A stretch of DNA of 64,000 nucleotides. It comes from Bacillota bacterium. GTDB taxonomy: Bacteria > Bacillota > Ch66 > Ch109. The notes under the pieces are model-generated. The model searched no databases. It saw only the letters and a program-made list of their open reading frames with translations, and was not told where the DNA came from. Location of the stretch: NCBI GenBank assembly GCA_013178275.1, contig JABLWZ010000006.1:1-64000 (forward strand). Direction: 5' to 3'. A program made the translations under genes and the position numbers. Shown here piece by piece: positions 53,222-63,352 of the stretch (position 1 is its first letter; each line of letters opens with the position of its first letter).

Positions 53222-54625
53222 TCAATTTTTTATGACAAATTTCACAATTGGAACTTTTTTATGGATTTGATTAAGAAATGATAATAAAAAATGGCCGGGG
53301 GACTCGCCCCCGGACCTCAGATTCATCGTCTTTACAGTATCTATCATGTTCTCGGCCGACAGCCCGTATCCACGGGTCGGGTCGTTTATGAAAACGTGGG
53401 TAACCGCTCCGACCAGTCGGCCTCCCTGCATTATCGGGCTCCCGCTCATCCCCTGGATGATTCCCCCCGTGACCTCAAGCAGCCGGGGGTCGGTTACCCT
53501 TACGATGATCCCTTTTTCTCCTGTACTGTCGTTGAAAACCTTCTCTATAATTATCGAGTACTCCTGTATGTCTTCTCCGCTGATCACCGTCAGCATGGTA
53601 GCTGGGCCGAGTGTTATCTGGTTGTGCCAGGCCACCGCCACCGGTTTTGGATAGATGGGATTCATCGGGCTCTGGTAGAGGCGTCCGTAAATCCCATACT
53701 GGCAGTTGTTTTCGATCGTCCCCAGCACCCCGACCTCCTCGCTCAGGATCCCGATCTTCTCGCCGGGCCGGCCGCGCCGGCTGGGCTCGATCCCCTGGAT
53801 GGGTGCTCGGATCACCTTTCCCCGCGTGATATCCGGTGATTTGCTGGTCGTCTCGTCCGTGATTACGTGTCCCAGTGCGCCGTATGCCCTGGTGAGCGGG
53901 TCATAGAAGGTAAGCGTCCCGACCCCCGCCAGGTTGTCCTTGACCAGGAGCCCGATACGAAAACGACGGTGGGAGCTGCAGTAAACCGGGTTTATCTTGG
54001 TCTCCCACCTTTTTCCGTTACGATCAACTACCAGGCTTATCGCTCTCTGTTCCTTTCCCGCCTGGTTCACGGCCTCGGCCAGGTCCCACTCGCTGGTGAG
54101 CCTGACCCCGTCAGCCTCCAGGATCATGTCGCCCGGCTTGATACCCTTGTTCATCGCCGGGCACTCGGCCTCACCCGAGCTGTTGATCACCTGCGAGTAA
54201 TCCTTTACCAGTACTCCGCCCTCGCTTATCTTGATACCGATCGACTCCCCGCCTGGAATCACGTACATCGGGTTGGCCACCGTCACCGACATCTTTTTCA
54301 GCGGGATCAGACCGTACAGCTTCAATACCAGGTTGAAGTCCCCCGGTTCCAGGTCCACCTGGTCTCCCAGTCCCAGGAAAGAACCATACCTCAAAACGTC
54401 TTTTCCCTGATCCCCGGGATCGACCCGGTCCCATTCCAGCTCTATCTTTTCCAGCCAGGATGCGGGAATCTGATCGAAGAACTGGAATCGGTCTCCCACT
54501 CCCACCTTCACCTGGTCGGGGATGCTGAACCAGCACCTGACCGACGGGACGAGCACCAGGCCCAAAAACATTACGACCGTTGTTATTCCTATGATCTGGC
54601 GCAGAATTTTAATTCTCCGCGCCAA
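53222..54625 (-). CDS. spoIVB: SpoIVB serine peptidase
   Basis: The 467-residue protein has an N-terminal membrane anchor (about residues 11-31) and a PDZ domain (about 150-220, AMNKGIKPGDMILEADGVRL). The S55 peptidase domain has its catalytic Ser in IIQGMSGSPIMQGG and a His in ALGHVITDE. It is secreted from the forespore and triggers pro-sigma-K processing across the septum. It is somewhat longer than the Bacillus protein. A forespore-type promoter lies about 60-90 bp upstream. Confidence 0.94.
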   Translation of the reverse strand: MARRIKILRQIIGITTVVMFLGLVLVPSVRCWFSIPDQVKVGVGDRFQFFDQIPASWLEKIELEWDRVDPGDQGKDVLRYGSFLGLGDQVDLEPGDFNLVLKLYGLIPLKKMSVTVANPMYVIPGGESIGIKISEGGVLVKDYSQVINSSGEAECPAMNKGIKPGDMILEADGVRLTSEWDLAEAVNQAGKEQRAISLVVDRNGKRWETKINPVYCSSHRRFRIGLLVKDNLAGVGTLTFYDPLTRAYGALGHVITDETTSKSPDITRGKVIRAPIQGIEPSRRGRPGEKIGILSEEVGVLGTIENNCQYGIYGRLYQSPMNPIYPKPVAVAWHNQITLGPATMLTVISGEDIQEYSIIIEKVFNDSTGEKGIIVRVTDPRLLEVTGGIIQGMSGSPIMQGGRLVGAVTHVFINDPTRGYGLSAENMIDTVKTMNLRSGGESPGHFLLSFLNQIHKKVPIVKFVIKN

Positions 54626-54683
54626 TTCTCTTTTTTCACTCCTTTACCCTATTAATTTCTACCTCCTTTTTCAAATGTATAGT

Positions 54684-54713
54684 TTATTTTGTCCCGAATT
54701 TGCTGATTTATAC
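54684..54713 (-). promoter_or_regulatory. Forespore promoter of spoIVB
   Basis: On the minus strand GTATA (54713-54709), 14 bp, then GGACAAAATAA (54694-54684) match the sigma-F/sigma-G pattern. spoIVB is transcribed in the forespore in B. subtilis. Confidence 0.5.
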
Positions 54714-54815
54714 CGCTATTCAACCATATATCAGTTATTACCAGGTCATTTTTTATTCCAGCTCCCGATATCTCTGTTTTAATGCCTCATGTCATATTAT
54801 GCCAGCTGATTTAGA

Positions 54816-54838
54816 ATAAAAAAAGACTGGGGCAGTCT
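54816..54838 (-). terminator. Intrinsic terminator of recN
   Basis: AGACTG and CAGTCT surround a CCC loop on the minus strand and are followed by seven T, about 60 bp after the recN stop. Confidence 0.85.
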
Positions 54839-54898
54839 CACGAATAAACCTGTCATTTTTAATTAGCAAAAGTTTTAAATGCTGACCGCCAGCAGTGA

Positions 54899-56584
54899 CT
54901 ATCTCCTCTTTTTCAGCATCTCCTCAGCGTGTCTGATAGTCAGGTCGGATACCGCGCCGCCATCCAGCATGCGGGCTATCTCCTGAACCCGCTCCGCCTC
55001 TTCCAGTTCCGATACCTGAGTTCTGGTCCTCCCCGCTTCGACCTTTTTATCGATTAAAAGGTGGAAGTCCGCCCGGCCGGCGATCTGCGGCGAGTGTGTC
55101 ACACAGACGACCTGGCAGTCGTCGGCCACCCGCCGCAGCCTGGAAGCCACGGCCTCCAACGCCCTTCCCCCGATACCCGAGTCTATCTCGTCGAATATCA
55201 GGGTGGGCATACGGTCCACCCTTGCGAGTATGGTCTTCAGGGCCAGCATTATCCTGGAGGTTTCCCCGCCCGAGGCTATACGCGCCAGCGGCTTCATCGG
55301 CTCGCCCGGGTTGGGGGATATCAGGAACTCTATCTCGTCGATGCCTGAGCCGGTCCATTCCTTCTCGGCTATCCTCACCTCGAACGCCATCTCGGGCATG
55401 AGCAGGTTGGAAAACTCCTCGGCCATGGCTTTTTGCAGCCGCCGGGCCGCGTCCTCCCTCACCCGGGTCAGCCTCTGAGCCGTATCCAGGTAACCATCCT
55501 TCAGTTTAAGCAGCTTTTCTTCGAGTTCGGCCAGCAGCGCGTCCTGCCGGTTCAGCTTGTCCAGCTGCCGCTGCGCCTCCTCGCCGAATCCTATTATCTC
55601 AGCCTCGCTCTCCCCGTACTTTCTCTTCAACTGGTGGATCAGCGCCAGCCTCTCTTCCACCGCCTCCATCCTTCGGGGATCGGTCTCCAGCCGTTCGCCG
55701 TATTTCCTGATCTGGCGGGCGTTTTCCTCCACCAGTACCAGTACGTTCTCACAGTTTTCGAGTATCCCGCGCAGCGATTCATCGATCTGGGCCATCTGCC
55801 GCACCTCGGCAGCCGCCTGGCTGATGAAGTCAAAAGCGCTCCCAGAGTGTTCCCCTCCGTACAGCCGCTCGTAAGCCTGGTCCGCTCCCCGGGAAAGCCT
55901 CTCCGCGTGCTGCAGCAGGTTTTTCTCTTCCATCAGCTCTGCTTCTTCACCGGTCCTTATACTGGCCGCCCTTATCTCCTCTACCTGGTAGGAGAGCAGG
56001 TCGGTCATCCGGGCGGCGTCCCGTTCGCTGCTCTTAAGCTGGTCGAGCTGCCGGCGGGTCTGGTTCAGTTCCTGAAACTGTCTCTTCAGCGGCTCCTTTA
56101 GGACCGCCGCCTCTTCTCCCGCGAAACTGTCCAGCAGTGCCAGCTGTCTTTCCAGGCTCAACAGCGACTGCTGCTCCTGCTGTCCGTGAAGGTCGATCAG
56201 GTACTGGCCCAGTGCCCGGAACTGGTTCAACGTGGTTGTCCGTCCGTTTATTCGACAAATATTTCTGCCGCCGCGCGATATCTCCCGGCTGAGTATCAGG
56301 GGCTCGTCTTCAGCGTCCTCGATCCCCATCTCATCGAGCAGTTCCGTCAGGCCTTCCACCCGGGGGCACTCGAAAACTCCTTCGAGCACCGATTTTTCCG
56401 CGCTTTCCCGGATCATGTCGATCGATGCCCTCCCCCCCAGGAGGAGATTAACCGCGTCCACGATGATCGATTTGCCGGCCCCGGTCTCCCCGGTGATGAC
56501 GTTGAGCCCCGGCTCGAAGCGCATCGTAACCTGTTCTATTATAGCGAAGTTCTTAACCGTTACCTCAAGCAGCATCGGGCTCAC
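54899..56584 (-). CDS. recN: DNA repair protein RecN
   Basis: The 561-residue SMC-like ATPase has Walker A GETGAGKS (about residues 34-41), a long coiled coil (about 160-370) and the C-terminal signature ASGGETSRIMLALK. Walker B is LIFDEIDSGIGGRALEAVA. It acts early in double-strand break repair. It overlaps the upstream mnmM gene by 20 bp. Confidence 0.95.
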   Translation of the reverse strand: MSPMLLEVTVKNFAIIEQVTMRFEPGLNVITGETGAGKSIIVDAVNLLLGGRASIDMIRESAEKSVLEGVFECPRVEGLTELLDEMGIEDAEDEPLILSREISRGGRNICRINGRTTTLNQFRALGQYLIDLHGQQEQQSLLSLERQLALLDSFAGEEAAVLKEPLKRQFQELNQTRRQLDQLKSSERDAARMTDLLSYQVEEIRAASIRTGEEAELMEEKNLLQHAERLSRGADQAYERLYGGEHSGSAFDFISQAAAEVRQMAQIDESLRGILENCENVLVLVEENARQIRKYGERLETDPRRMEAVEERLALIHQLKRKYGESEAEIIGFGEEAQRQLDKLNRQDALLAELEEKLLKLKDGYLDTAQRLTRVREDAARRLQKAMAEEFSNLLMPEMAFEVRIAEKEWTGSGIDEIEFLISPNPGEPMKPLARIASGGETSRIMLALKTILARVDRMPTLIFDEIDSGIGGRALEAVASRLRRVADDCQVVCVTHSPQIAGRADFHLLIDKKVEAGRTRTQVSELEEAERVQEIARMLDGGAVSDLTIRHAEEMLKKRR

Positions 56585-57188
56585 CTCTTCGCGGGTTGCT
56601 TTTCCTGCGGGTAATCGCCATCACCTGCGGCGGGTGGTTTCTCCAGTTGGGGAAGGAGCAGTTTATCACTGTCCACTCTTCCTGCGGCAGCGCGGCGGCC
56701 CAGGACTCGACCGCCTCCTTCTCCTCCACCGCGCCCGGGTGGCCGGTGTAGACAACTACGGTAATTATCCCTCCCGCCGCGAGCAGGCCTTTCGCCTGGT
56801 CCAGTGCGGCTATCGTGCTCGCGGGCTGGGTGTTGAACCGGTGCCCCGATCCCGGCAGGTAGCCCAGGTTGAACATCACCGCCCGGACGCCCGGTTCGAT
56901 GTACTTTCCCATGTTTTCGTGTCCGTCGTTGATAAGGTATACCCGGGTCCCGAGATGTTCTTCCTTTATCCTATCTGCTGTCCGGCCTATCGCCAGCGGC
57001 TGGCTGTCGAAGGCGTACACGGAGCCCTCGCCGCCAACCACCCGGCAGAGGAAAAGTGTGTCGTGCCCGTTTCCGGCAGTGGCGTCCACAGCGGTATCTC
57101 CCGGTCGCAGCACCGTGGTTACCAGGTGGTGCGCCAGCTTTATGGGGTTTTTGAATATCTCGGCGCTGGTGTCAAAGATGTCCATCAT
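56565..57188 (-). CDS. mnmM: tRNA-modifying methyltransferase MnmM (YtqB-like)
   Basis: The 207-residue class I methyltransferase has the SAM loop AVDATAGNGHDTLFLC (about residues 33-48) and the family segment VMFNLGYLPGSGH (about 103-115). YtqB homologues methylate aminomethyl-2-thiouridine at the tRNA wobble base in Gram-positive bacteria. It sits where argR occurs in Bacillus, between nadK and recN. Confidence 0.85.
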   Translation of the reverse strand: MMDIFDTSAEIFKNPIKLAHHLVTTVLRPGDTAVDATAGNGHDTLFLCRVVGGEGSVYAFDSQPLAIGRTADRIKEEHLGTRVYLINDGHENMGKYIEPGVRAVMFNLGYLPGSGHRFNTQPASTIAALDQAKGLLAAGGIITVVVYTGHPGAVEEKEAVESWAAALPQEEWTVINCSFPNWRNHPPQVMAITRRKSNPRRGEPDAA

Positions 57189-57195
57189 ACGAGTC

Positions 57196-58056
57196 CTATC
57201 CCACCGGGTCGTTCTGGGTCAGTTTTTCCCTGAGTACATCGAAGAAGTGCCTCCCGGATATCTTTATCAGGCGCGTGTTTACCTGCGACTGGAAAATGTC
57301 GATCTCGTCCTTCGCCTCCAGGTGGATACCCTGCTGGCCATCTATGGTCAGCATCACCGTGTCGAATCCTGGCTGAAGGATGATTTTTATCCTCTGTTCG
57401 GCGGATATGACCAGCGGTCTGGAGTAGAAGGTGTGCGGACAGATGGGGGTGACCAGCATCACCGGGGCGGTCGGAGAGACTATCGGCCCTCCCGCCGACA
57501 GGGAGTATGCGGTGGACCCGGTGGGAGTGGAGACGATCACCCCGTCCCCCTCGTAAGCGGTGAAGTACTGCCCGTCTATGTAAGCCTCCACGGCGATGAT
57601 GCGGGCCAGCGGACCACGGTGGATGACCACGTCGTTCAAGGACCTGGTCGCGCTGATAACCTGTTGGTCCCTGGTGAGCCGGGTCTCCATCATCATCCGT
57701 TCCTCGATCCGGTACTCCCCGCGCAGGAACGCCTCGAGGCCTTCGTACATGTTCATCTTTTCCAGCTCGGTCAAAAACCCGAGCCGCCCCAGGTTGACCC
57801 CCAGGATCGGCACCCCTTTCGCCGCCACCCAGCGGGCGGTGCGCAGCAGGGTCCCGTCCCCGCCCAGAACTATCACCCCGTCCAGTTCAGGACAGTGCTC
57901 CAGCCCAGCTTCCTCCGGATTCTGGTCCATCTCCCTCGCCGGCCTTATCAGGGTGGATACCGCCTCTACCCCGCGCCGGCCAAACCATTCCTGGAGTTCC
58001 TCGGACAGCTCTCCACATTCGTTCTTCAACTGGTTGCCCACGATTCCGATTTTCAA
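57196..58056 (-). CDS. nadK: NAD kinase
   Basis: The 286-residue enzyme has the signature GGDGTLLRTARW, the NAD-binding NDVVIHRG and STPTGSTAYSLSAGGPI. It phosphorylates NAD to NADP. I chose a TTG start at 58056 (LKIGIVGNQLKN) because GAGG lies 8 nt upstream and homologues begin here; the open frame extends 19 codons further without support. It follows tlyA by 10 bp. Confidence 0.93.
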   Translation of the reverse strand: MKIGIVGNQLKNECGELSEELQEWFGRRGVEAVSTLIRPAREMDQNPEEAGLEHCPELDGVIVLGGDGTLLRTARWVAAKGVPILGVNLGRLGFLTELEKMNMYEGLEAFLRGEYRIEERMMMETRLTRDQQVISATRSLNDVVIHRGPLARIIAVEAYIDGQYFTAYEGDGVIVSTPTGSTAYSLSAGGPIVSPTAPVMLVTPICPHTFYSRPLVISAEQRIKIILQPGFDTVMLTIDGQQGIHLEAKDEIDIFQSQVNTRLIKISGRHFFDVLREKLTQNDPVG

Positions 58057-58066
58057 TGCCGTTTCC

Positions 58067-58894
58067 TCACTCTGAAGAAAGTTCTCGGTGCGCCTGGGCC
58101 ACGACCGTCTCAATCATATCTTCTACCGCCTCGGTCCTCTCGTCGGCATCCCCGTCGGGGGCGGTCTTTTCCAGCAGCAGCAGGTACTCTATGTTCCCCT
58201 CCGGTCCCCGAATAGGAGAAAAACTCAGGCCCATCACCGTGAACCCGGTCTTCCCCGCCTTCGCTATCACCTTTCGAATCACGTCGCGGTGGGTCCCGGG
58301 CTCTCTCACGACCCCGCGCTTTCCGACCTTTTCCCGGCCCGCCTCGAACTGCGGCTTGATCAGGGCCATCACCCGTCCGCCATCCCGCAGCAGTTCTCTC
58401 ACCGGCGGCAGGACCAGTTCCAGGGATATGAACGAAACGTCTATCACTGCCAGGTCGGCCGCCTCGCCCAGGTCCTCCCGGGTCAGGTAGCGGATGTTGG
58501 TCCGCTCCAATAGCCTTACCCGGGGGTCCTGCCGCAGTTCCCAGGCCATCTGGCCGTACCCCACGTCGACCGCCAGCACCCTTTGGGCGCCGTGCTTAAG
58601 GGCGCAGTCGGTGAATCCCCCGGTGGAGCAGCCGACGTCGAGCACGACCAGGTTGTCGAGTTCCAGTCCAAAGGCCCGCAGCGCCTTCTCCAGCTTGTAG
58701 CCCCCACGGCTGACGTACGCCGGTCGGTCGTCGATCACCGTTATTTCGGCGTCTTCCCTGACCGGGGTTCCCGGTTTCTCCACCTTCTTCTGGTTCACCA
58801 GGACCTTCCCGGTGATGATCGCCGCCCGGGCCTTCTCCCGGCTGTTGAACATCCCTTTTTCCATCAGCAGCAGGTCCAGTCTGGTTTTCATCAT
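58067..58894 (-). CDS. tlyA: TlyA-family rRNA 2'-O-methyltransferase/hemolysin (YqxC)
   Basis: The 275-residue protein starts with an S4 RNA-binding domain ([20 protein letters not shown], about residues 2-21) and continues as an FtsJ-like methyltransferase ([20 protein letters not shown]). TlyA enzymes methylate 16S and/or 23S rRNA riboses. I chose the ATG at 58894, which overlaps the dxs stop by 4 bp; the longer frame shadows dxs. Confidence 0.92.
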   Translation of the reverse strand: MMKTRLDLLLMEKGMFNSREKARAAIITGKVLVNQKKVEKPGTPVREDAEITVIDDRPAYVSRGGYKLEKALRAFGLELDNLVVLDVGCSTGGFTDCALKHGAQRVLAVDVGYGQMAWELRQDPRVRLLERTNIRYLTREDLGEAADLAVIDVSFISLELVLPPVRELLRDGGRVMALIKPQFEAGREKVGKRGVVREPGTHRDVIRKVIAKAGKTGFTVMGLSFSPIRGPEGNIEYLLLLEKTAPDGDADERTEAVEDMIETVVAQAHRELSSE

Positions 58895-60825
58895 TTGCTC
58901 GCCCGCATCCGGGCCACCTTCCCGTTCCGGTAAAGGACCGGCCACCTCTTGTAGATCTTGTCAGCAATCGCCTCCGGGGTGAGTCCGTACCTTTCCCTGA
59001 GCTGCGCCACCGACCCGTGTTCTATGAACTGGTCGGGCAGCCCGAGGCACAGTACATCCGGCGCCTGGCGGAGGTCTCCCGCCCGGTCGTTTATCAACTC
59101 CAGGACCGCACTCCCGGCTCCCCCGGCCAGGACGTGTTCCTCGACCGTCACCACGCGGTTGGTTTTTTTCACCAGTTCTATGATTCCTTCAGAATCGAGC
59201 GGCTTGATGAACCCGATATCGATGACCGCGGCTTCTACGCCCTGCCGCTTCATCAGTTCCGCCGCCTCCAGGCAGGAGTAGACTATCGGACCTACCCCTA
59301 TGATCAGGACCTCGCGGCCTTCTTTCAGCAGCTCCAGGCCCCCCACCGGCAGGCAGCGCGGTTCCATCTCTCGCTCTACCCCGAGCCCGCTTCCCCGCGG
59401 GTAGCGCACCGCACAGGGCGCGTTAAGGGTCAGGGCGGTATAGAGGCAGTGCTGCAGCTGGTTCTCATCCCGGGGGACCATTACCGTCATGTTGGGGATG
59501 TGCCGCAGGTAGGAGATGTCAAACACCCCCTGGTGGGTTGCTCCGTCCTCGCCCACCAGTCCGGCGCGGTCGACCGCCAGGGTCACCGGCAGGTTCTGCA
59601 TGCAGACGTCGTGCAGGACCTGGTCGTAAGCCCGCTGGAGGAAGGTCGAGTACACGGCCAGGACCGGCTGGTACCCCGACTGGGCCAGCCCCGCCGCCAG
59701 GGTCACCGCGTGCTGCTCGGCTATGCCCACGTCAAAAAACCGTTCGGGGTACTTCCGGGAAAACCGGTCGAGGCCGGTTCCGCTGGCCATCGCCGCAGTA
59801 ATCGCTACTATCCTGGGGTTATCCTCAGCCAGCCGCACCAGGGTTTCCCCGAAGACCTCGGTATAGGTGGGGTGGGAGCCGTTCTTGACGGCCTCGCCGG
59901 TTTCGATGTTAAACGGTCCGATACCGTGGAACTTGTCGGGATTCTGTTCCGCCGGGAGGTAGCCTTTTCCCTTTCTGGTGACCACGTGCACCAGGGTCGG
60001 GCCGGCCACCTGGGTGGCGTAGCTCAGCATGCTGCGCACCCCTTCTAGGTTGTGGCCGTCGACCGGGCCCAGGTAGGTGAAACCCAGTTCCTCGAACAGC
60101 ATCCCCGGCAGTATCAGAAACTTCACCGCGTCCTTCACCCGGTCCAGCGCCTGCAGCACCCGCGAACCGATCCGGGGTATCTTGGAAAGGAGCTGCTCCA
60201 TCTCCTCCTTGCTGCGGAAGTACGCGGGCTGGGTCCTGAGCCGGGTCAGGTACTTCGCCATGCCCCCCACGTTGTTGGCGATCGACATCTCGTTGTCGTT
60301 CAGGACCACGATAAGGTTGGTCTGCAGGTGACCGGCCTGGTTCAGGGCCTCGAAAGCCTCCCCGCCGGTCAGCGCCCCGTCCCCGATCACCGCAACGACA
60401 TGGTGCTTTTCCCGGTTTAGGTCCCGGGCCAGCGCGATCCCAAGGGCGGCGGAGATGGAGGTGCTGCTGTGGCCGGTCTCGAAGATGTCGTGCGGGCTTT
60501 CGCACCGCTTGGGAAAACCGCTCAGTCCGTCCAGCTTTCTGAGTCCCTTGAAAGCGTCCCGGCGCCCGGTCAGCAGCTTGTGGACGTAGGACTGATGCCC
60601 CACGTCCCAGATAATCTTGTCCCGCGGCGAGTCGAAGGTCAGGTGCAGGGCGAGGGTCAGTTCCACCACCCCCAGGTTGGGGGCCAGATGGCCGCCGTTC
60701 CGGGATACTGTGGCCACCAGTTCCTCGCGTATCTCTTCAGCCAGCAGCCTCAGCTGCTCTCTATTAAGCTTTTTCAGGTCCTCCGGGCATGCGATGCTGT
60801 CAAGCAGACCCATGTCAAGGCTCAC
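58891..60825 (-). CDS. dxs: 1-deoxy-D-xylulose-5-phosphate synthase
   Basis: The 644-residue thiamine-diphosphate enzyme has the cofactor motif [15 protein letters not shown]...NDNEMSI (about residues 146-182, quoted in part). The transketolase-type segment with [15 protein letters not shown] is further on. It condenses pyruvate and glyceraldehyde 3-phosphate at the start of the MEP isoprenoid pathway. The first GTG overlaps the oapA stop by 4 bp; an ATG four codons later is an alternative. The ispA gene upstream belongs to the same pathway. Confidence 0.95.
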   Translation of the reverse strand: MSLDMGLLDSIACPEDLKKLNREQLRLLAEEIREELVATVSRNGGHLAPNLGVVELTLALHLTFDSPRDKIIWDVGHQSYVHKLLTGRRDAFKGLRKLDGLSGFPKRCESPHDIFETGHSSTSISAALGIALARDLNREKHHVVAVIGDGALTGGEAFEALNQAGHLQTNLIVVLNDNEMSIANNVGGMAKYLTRLRTQPAYFRSKEEMEQLLSKIPRIGSRVLQALDRVKDAVKFLILPGMLFEELGFTYLGPVDGHNLEGVRSMLSYATQVAGPTLVHVVTRKGKGYLPAEQNPDKFHGIGPFNIETGEAVKNGSHPTYTEVFGETLVRLAEDNPRIVAITAAMASGTGLDRFSRKYPERFFDVGIAEQHAVTLAAGLAQSGYQPVLAVYSTFLQRAYDQVLHDVCMQNLPVTLAVDRAGLVGEDGATHQGVFDISYLRHIPNMTVMVPRDENQLQHCLYTALTLNAPCAVRYPRGSGLGVEREMEPRCLPVGGLELLKEGREVLIIGVGPIVYSCLEAAELMKRQGVEAAVIDIGFIKPLDSEGIIELVKKTNRVVTVEEHVLAGGAGSAVLELINDRAGDLRQAPDVLCLGLPDQFIEHGSVAQLRERYGLTPEAIADKIYKRWPVLYRNGKVARMRASK

Positions 60826-61427
60826 TTCCTCTTTTTGGTGGGCCTTCTGCCCGCCGGGTAGCTGTGGTTTCCGATGGAGATCCTGGTCCAGGCCAGTATT
60901 CTTCCAACTGTAAATATTATATCGTTAGCTTCGTCGATGGCCAAAGATTTTCCAGCCGCTTTGCCGGCAACCGTTAAAGCTGCTATGACCGAACTCATAA
61001 CAACACTCACCACGACTTCGTCAAAGGACGGCTGACTTAGTATAAGCCTTATGGCTATCGTCGCGCCAATTGCTCCGCTGATAGTGCCGCAAACATCTCC
61101 GACGACATCCCCGCAGAAGTTGGCTACTTTATCGGCGTTTCTTACCAGCATCACCGCTTCGCTCGCACCTTTCACCCGGTCGGCCGCCTTGGCGTGAAAC
61201 GGTGGTTCCACCGCCGCGGCAGCGGCTGTTCCGATGGTATCGAACACTATGTTAACGAGTATTATCATCAGCAGCAGCAAAAAAGCCAGCATCAACGATG
61301 TTACATGCTGTAAATAAAAAGTAGAGGCCAGACTGACGAGAATTCCAATAAAAAAAGTCAGTACCCCCACCAAGATATAAGACCAGATTTTCTTTAATCT
61401 TCTCGTTCCTCGCGAGTATTGGACCAA
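60822..61427 (-). CDS. oapA: OLE-associated membrane protein OapA
   Basis: The roughly 201-residue protein has at least two strong N-terminal membrane helices (about residues 17-65) and more hydrophobic segments later (about 115-135 and 140-165), with a basic C-terminal tail ([11 protein letters not shown]). Position and topology match OapA, the membrane partner that binds OLE RNA. A GTG at 61436 directly touches AGGAG. The TTG at 61427 is spaced 8 nt from it and is the more likely start. The gene follows the OLE RNA on the same strand, runs into dxs, and is probably co-transcribed with both. Confidence 0.88.
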   Translation of the reverse strand: MVQYSRGTRRLKKIWSYILVGVLTFFIGILVSLASTFYLQHVTSLMLAFLLLLMIILVNIVFDTIGTAAAAAVEPPFHAKAADRVKGASEAVMLVRNADKVANFCGDVVGDVCGTISGAIGATIAIRLILSQPSFDEVVVSVVMSSVIAALTVAGKAAGKSLAIDEANDIIFTVGRILAWTRISIGNHSYPAGRRPTKKRK

Positions 61428-61467
61428 AGATTTCACTCCTAGTCAAAAACACAAGAAACATAATATT

Positions 61468-62069
61468 AAGCGGGTGGTCACTCTCTGGGTAAACGCTGTG
61501 ACTTAGGTCCAGCAGGGTTTCCCAGCAAACGCCAGCTCGTCGCCGCCCTGGCGGTTTCCCATTAAGTTTGCTCCGACGCGTCGCCGAAATCGAGGCTGGA
61601 TTACCACTTAGTACACACTTTAATCCCCAGAAGGCTTCATAAAGAACAGTCTAGGAGTTTTCCTCGGCAGTCCACTCAACCCTTATCCTCTTTTGCAGTT
61701 ACGGTTTCAACGCTAGAGTCTCCCGGTCTAGGCCTCGGCCGGGCAACCCCCTTCACGGTATCCACCGCAACCACTCAAGGCAGGCTACACTACACGCAGC
61801 TACCACACCACGAGCAGGTTCAACACCAAGCCATAGAATCACTGCCGGCTCGACAGGTTCCACATACTTGGGCCTCCACGGAGGCGGGGTCAACGCCCAC
61901 ATGCCATTGTGGATCGCCCCATCCCCCTTATTTCCCAGTACCAGCCCACGACTGGGCGTCACAAGCCAGCACCAGGAACTTCATCGATGTGCCCTGGACG
62001 GATTTTTAGGCCCGCCTTCAAAGCTGAGTAGCCTGACTAGAATACTGCACCACCCACTATTATTGACTT
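61468..62069 (-). ncRNA. ole: OLE (ornate, large, extremophilic) RNA
   Basis: This roughly 600-nt stretch has no coding potential but is full of hairpins. A terminal helix closes it: GGGTGGT near the 5' end (62055-62049) pairs with ACCACCC at the 3' end (61478-61472). It has its own promoter, lies directly downstream of ispA and upstream of a membrane protein of the OapA type, and runs in the same direction as both. Length, closed architecture and this neighbourhood are those of OLE RNA, known from anaerobic and extremophilic Firmicutes. OLE RNA binds OapA at the cell membrane and helps cells withstand stresses such as cold, alcohols and Mg2+ imbalance. Exact ends are approximate. Confidence 0.9.
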
Positions 62070-62076
62070 TTTGCAA

Positions 62077-62106
62077 ATTATATCACATCAGCGGCAAAAC
62101 CTTCAA
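62077..62106 (-). promoter_or_regulatory. Vegetative promoter of OLE RNA
   Basis: On the minus strand TTGAAG (62106-62101) and TATAAT (62082-62077) are separated by 18 bp. Transcription would start near 62069, just before the 5' arm of the closing stem. Confidence 0.75.
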
Positions 62107-62197
62107 ACTTCGTGCTGATTGTTTTACGACCGCGGATATCTTCCCGGGTTCTCTTTTTGCACCTGGTTCCCGCGGGATTCATCCATGCAGCATCTAG

Positions 62198-63124
62198 CTA
62201 GTTCTTGCGCTCGATTACGTACCTGGCCAGGCTGCCGAGATACTCTCCCCTCGGCCCGAAACCAGCCAGGCTGTCGACCGCGCGGCGCGAATAACCGGCC
62301 GCCCGCTTTTTGGCCTCCTCGATCCCCCACTGGGAAACGAAGGTGGACTTCTGGTTCCTCTGGTCGCTTCCCACGGGCTTTCCGATCACCGACTCGTCCC
62401 CGATCACGTCGAGAATGTCGTCCATGATCTGAAAGGCCAGGCCGAAGTTTTCCGAGTAATCGGTCAGGCGGTCAAGCTGCTCAAGGTCGGCCCCCGAGAG
62501 TATCGCCCCGGTCCTTATCGAGGCGCGGATCAGGGCCCCGGTTTTGTGCCGGTGCATGTAGTCCAGCGTCTGCGGGCCGATCTGCTTCCCCTCGGACTGG
62601 ATGTCCACCACCTGCCCGCCGATCATGCCGTCCATCCCCGCCGCCTGCGCCACCTCCCGTATAACCCTGATAACCTCCAGGGCGGGCGGTCCCCCGGGAA
62701 GGTCGCTGATGCGGGTAAGCACCTCGAAGGCGTACGTCAGCAGGGCGTCTCCCGCTAGGATCGCGATGGCCTCTCCGAACACCTTGTGCGAGGTGGGTAT
62801 GCCCCGCCGGAAGTCGTCATTGTCCATCGCCGGCAGGTCGTCGTGGACCAGCGAATAGGTGTGGATGAATTCGATGGCCGCCGCGGCCGGCAGTACCAGC
62901 CGGGGGTTTCCCCCAACCGCCTCCGCCGCCGCCAGTACCAATAGCGGCCGCAGCCTCTTGCCGCCCCCCATCACGCTGTACCTGACAGCCTGGTGGATGG
63001 CCGGGGGAAACCGGTCCTCCGGCGGCAGTGCTTCCTCCATCGCCTCGGTTATCAGCTTCTGATATTCCCGGGTCTTATCCAGGGAAAAGAAATCAGAGCA
63101 AGGTCTATCATCTGCTTCACTCAT
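62198..63124 (-). CDS. ispA: Farnesyl/geranylgeranyl diphosphate synthase
   Basis: The 308-residue prenyltransferase has the first aspartate-rich motif in VHDDLPAMDNDDFRRG (about residues 92-107) and the second in FQIMDDILDVIGD (about 231-243). It builds C15-C20 prenyl diphosphates from IPP and DMAPP. It starts a few bases after xseB and precedes the OLE RNA. Confidence 0.94.
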   Translation of the reverse strand: MSEADDRPCSDFFSLDKTREYQKLITEAMEEALPPEDRFPPAIHQAVRYSVMGGGKRLRPLLVLAAAEAVGGNPRLVLPAAAAIEFIHTYSLVHDDLPAMDNDDFRRGIPTSHKVFGEAIAILAGDALLTYAFEVLTRISDLPGGPPALEVIRVIREVAQAAGMDGMIGGQVVDIQSEGKQIGPQTLDYMHRHKTGALIRASIRTGAILSGADLEQLDRLTDYSENFGLAFQIMDDILDVIGDESVIGKPVGSDQRNQKSTFVSQWGIEEAKKRAAGYSRRAVDSLAGFGPRGEYLGSLARYVIERKN

Positions 63125-63127
63125 TTC

Positions 63128-63352
63128 CTATCCTTCGCCCCCCTGCGACGATCCCTCCGAATCCTGCTGCATCAGGATCTCCACCTGGTTTTCGGCCGCC
63201 TGCAGCTTCTGGCTGCATACCCGGACCAGGTTGATCCCCGACTGAAAACAGTTCAGCGCCTCTTCCAGGGTCAGATCCCCCTGTTCCAGCTGACGCACGA
63301 CCTCTTCCAGATTTTTCAGGGCTTCCTCAAAACTTATCTCCTTATCGACCAT
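63128..63352 (-). CDS. xseB: Exodeoxyribonuclease VII small subunit
   Basis: The 74-residue protein shows the family pattern [20 protein letters not shown] and [20 protein letters not shown]. It forms the accessory subunit of exonuclease VII. I chose the ATG at 63352 ([12 protein letters not shown]), the normal start for the family. It overlaps the end of xseA by 11 bp. Confidence 0.94.
   Translation of the reverse strand: MVDKEISFEEALKNLEEVVRQLEQGDLTLEEALNCFQSGINLVRVCSQKLQAAENQVEILMQQDSEGSSQGGEG

Noticed and set aside
61753..62197. Short ORFs of 69-109 codons on both strands inside the OLE RNA
   Set aside because: They lack ribosome sites and family features, and the region is explained by a structured RNA.
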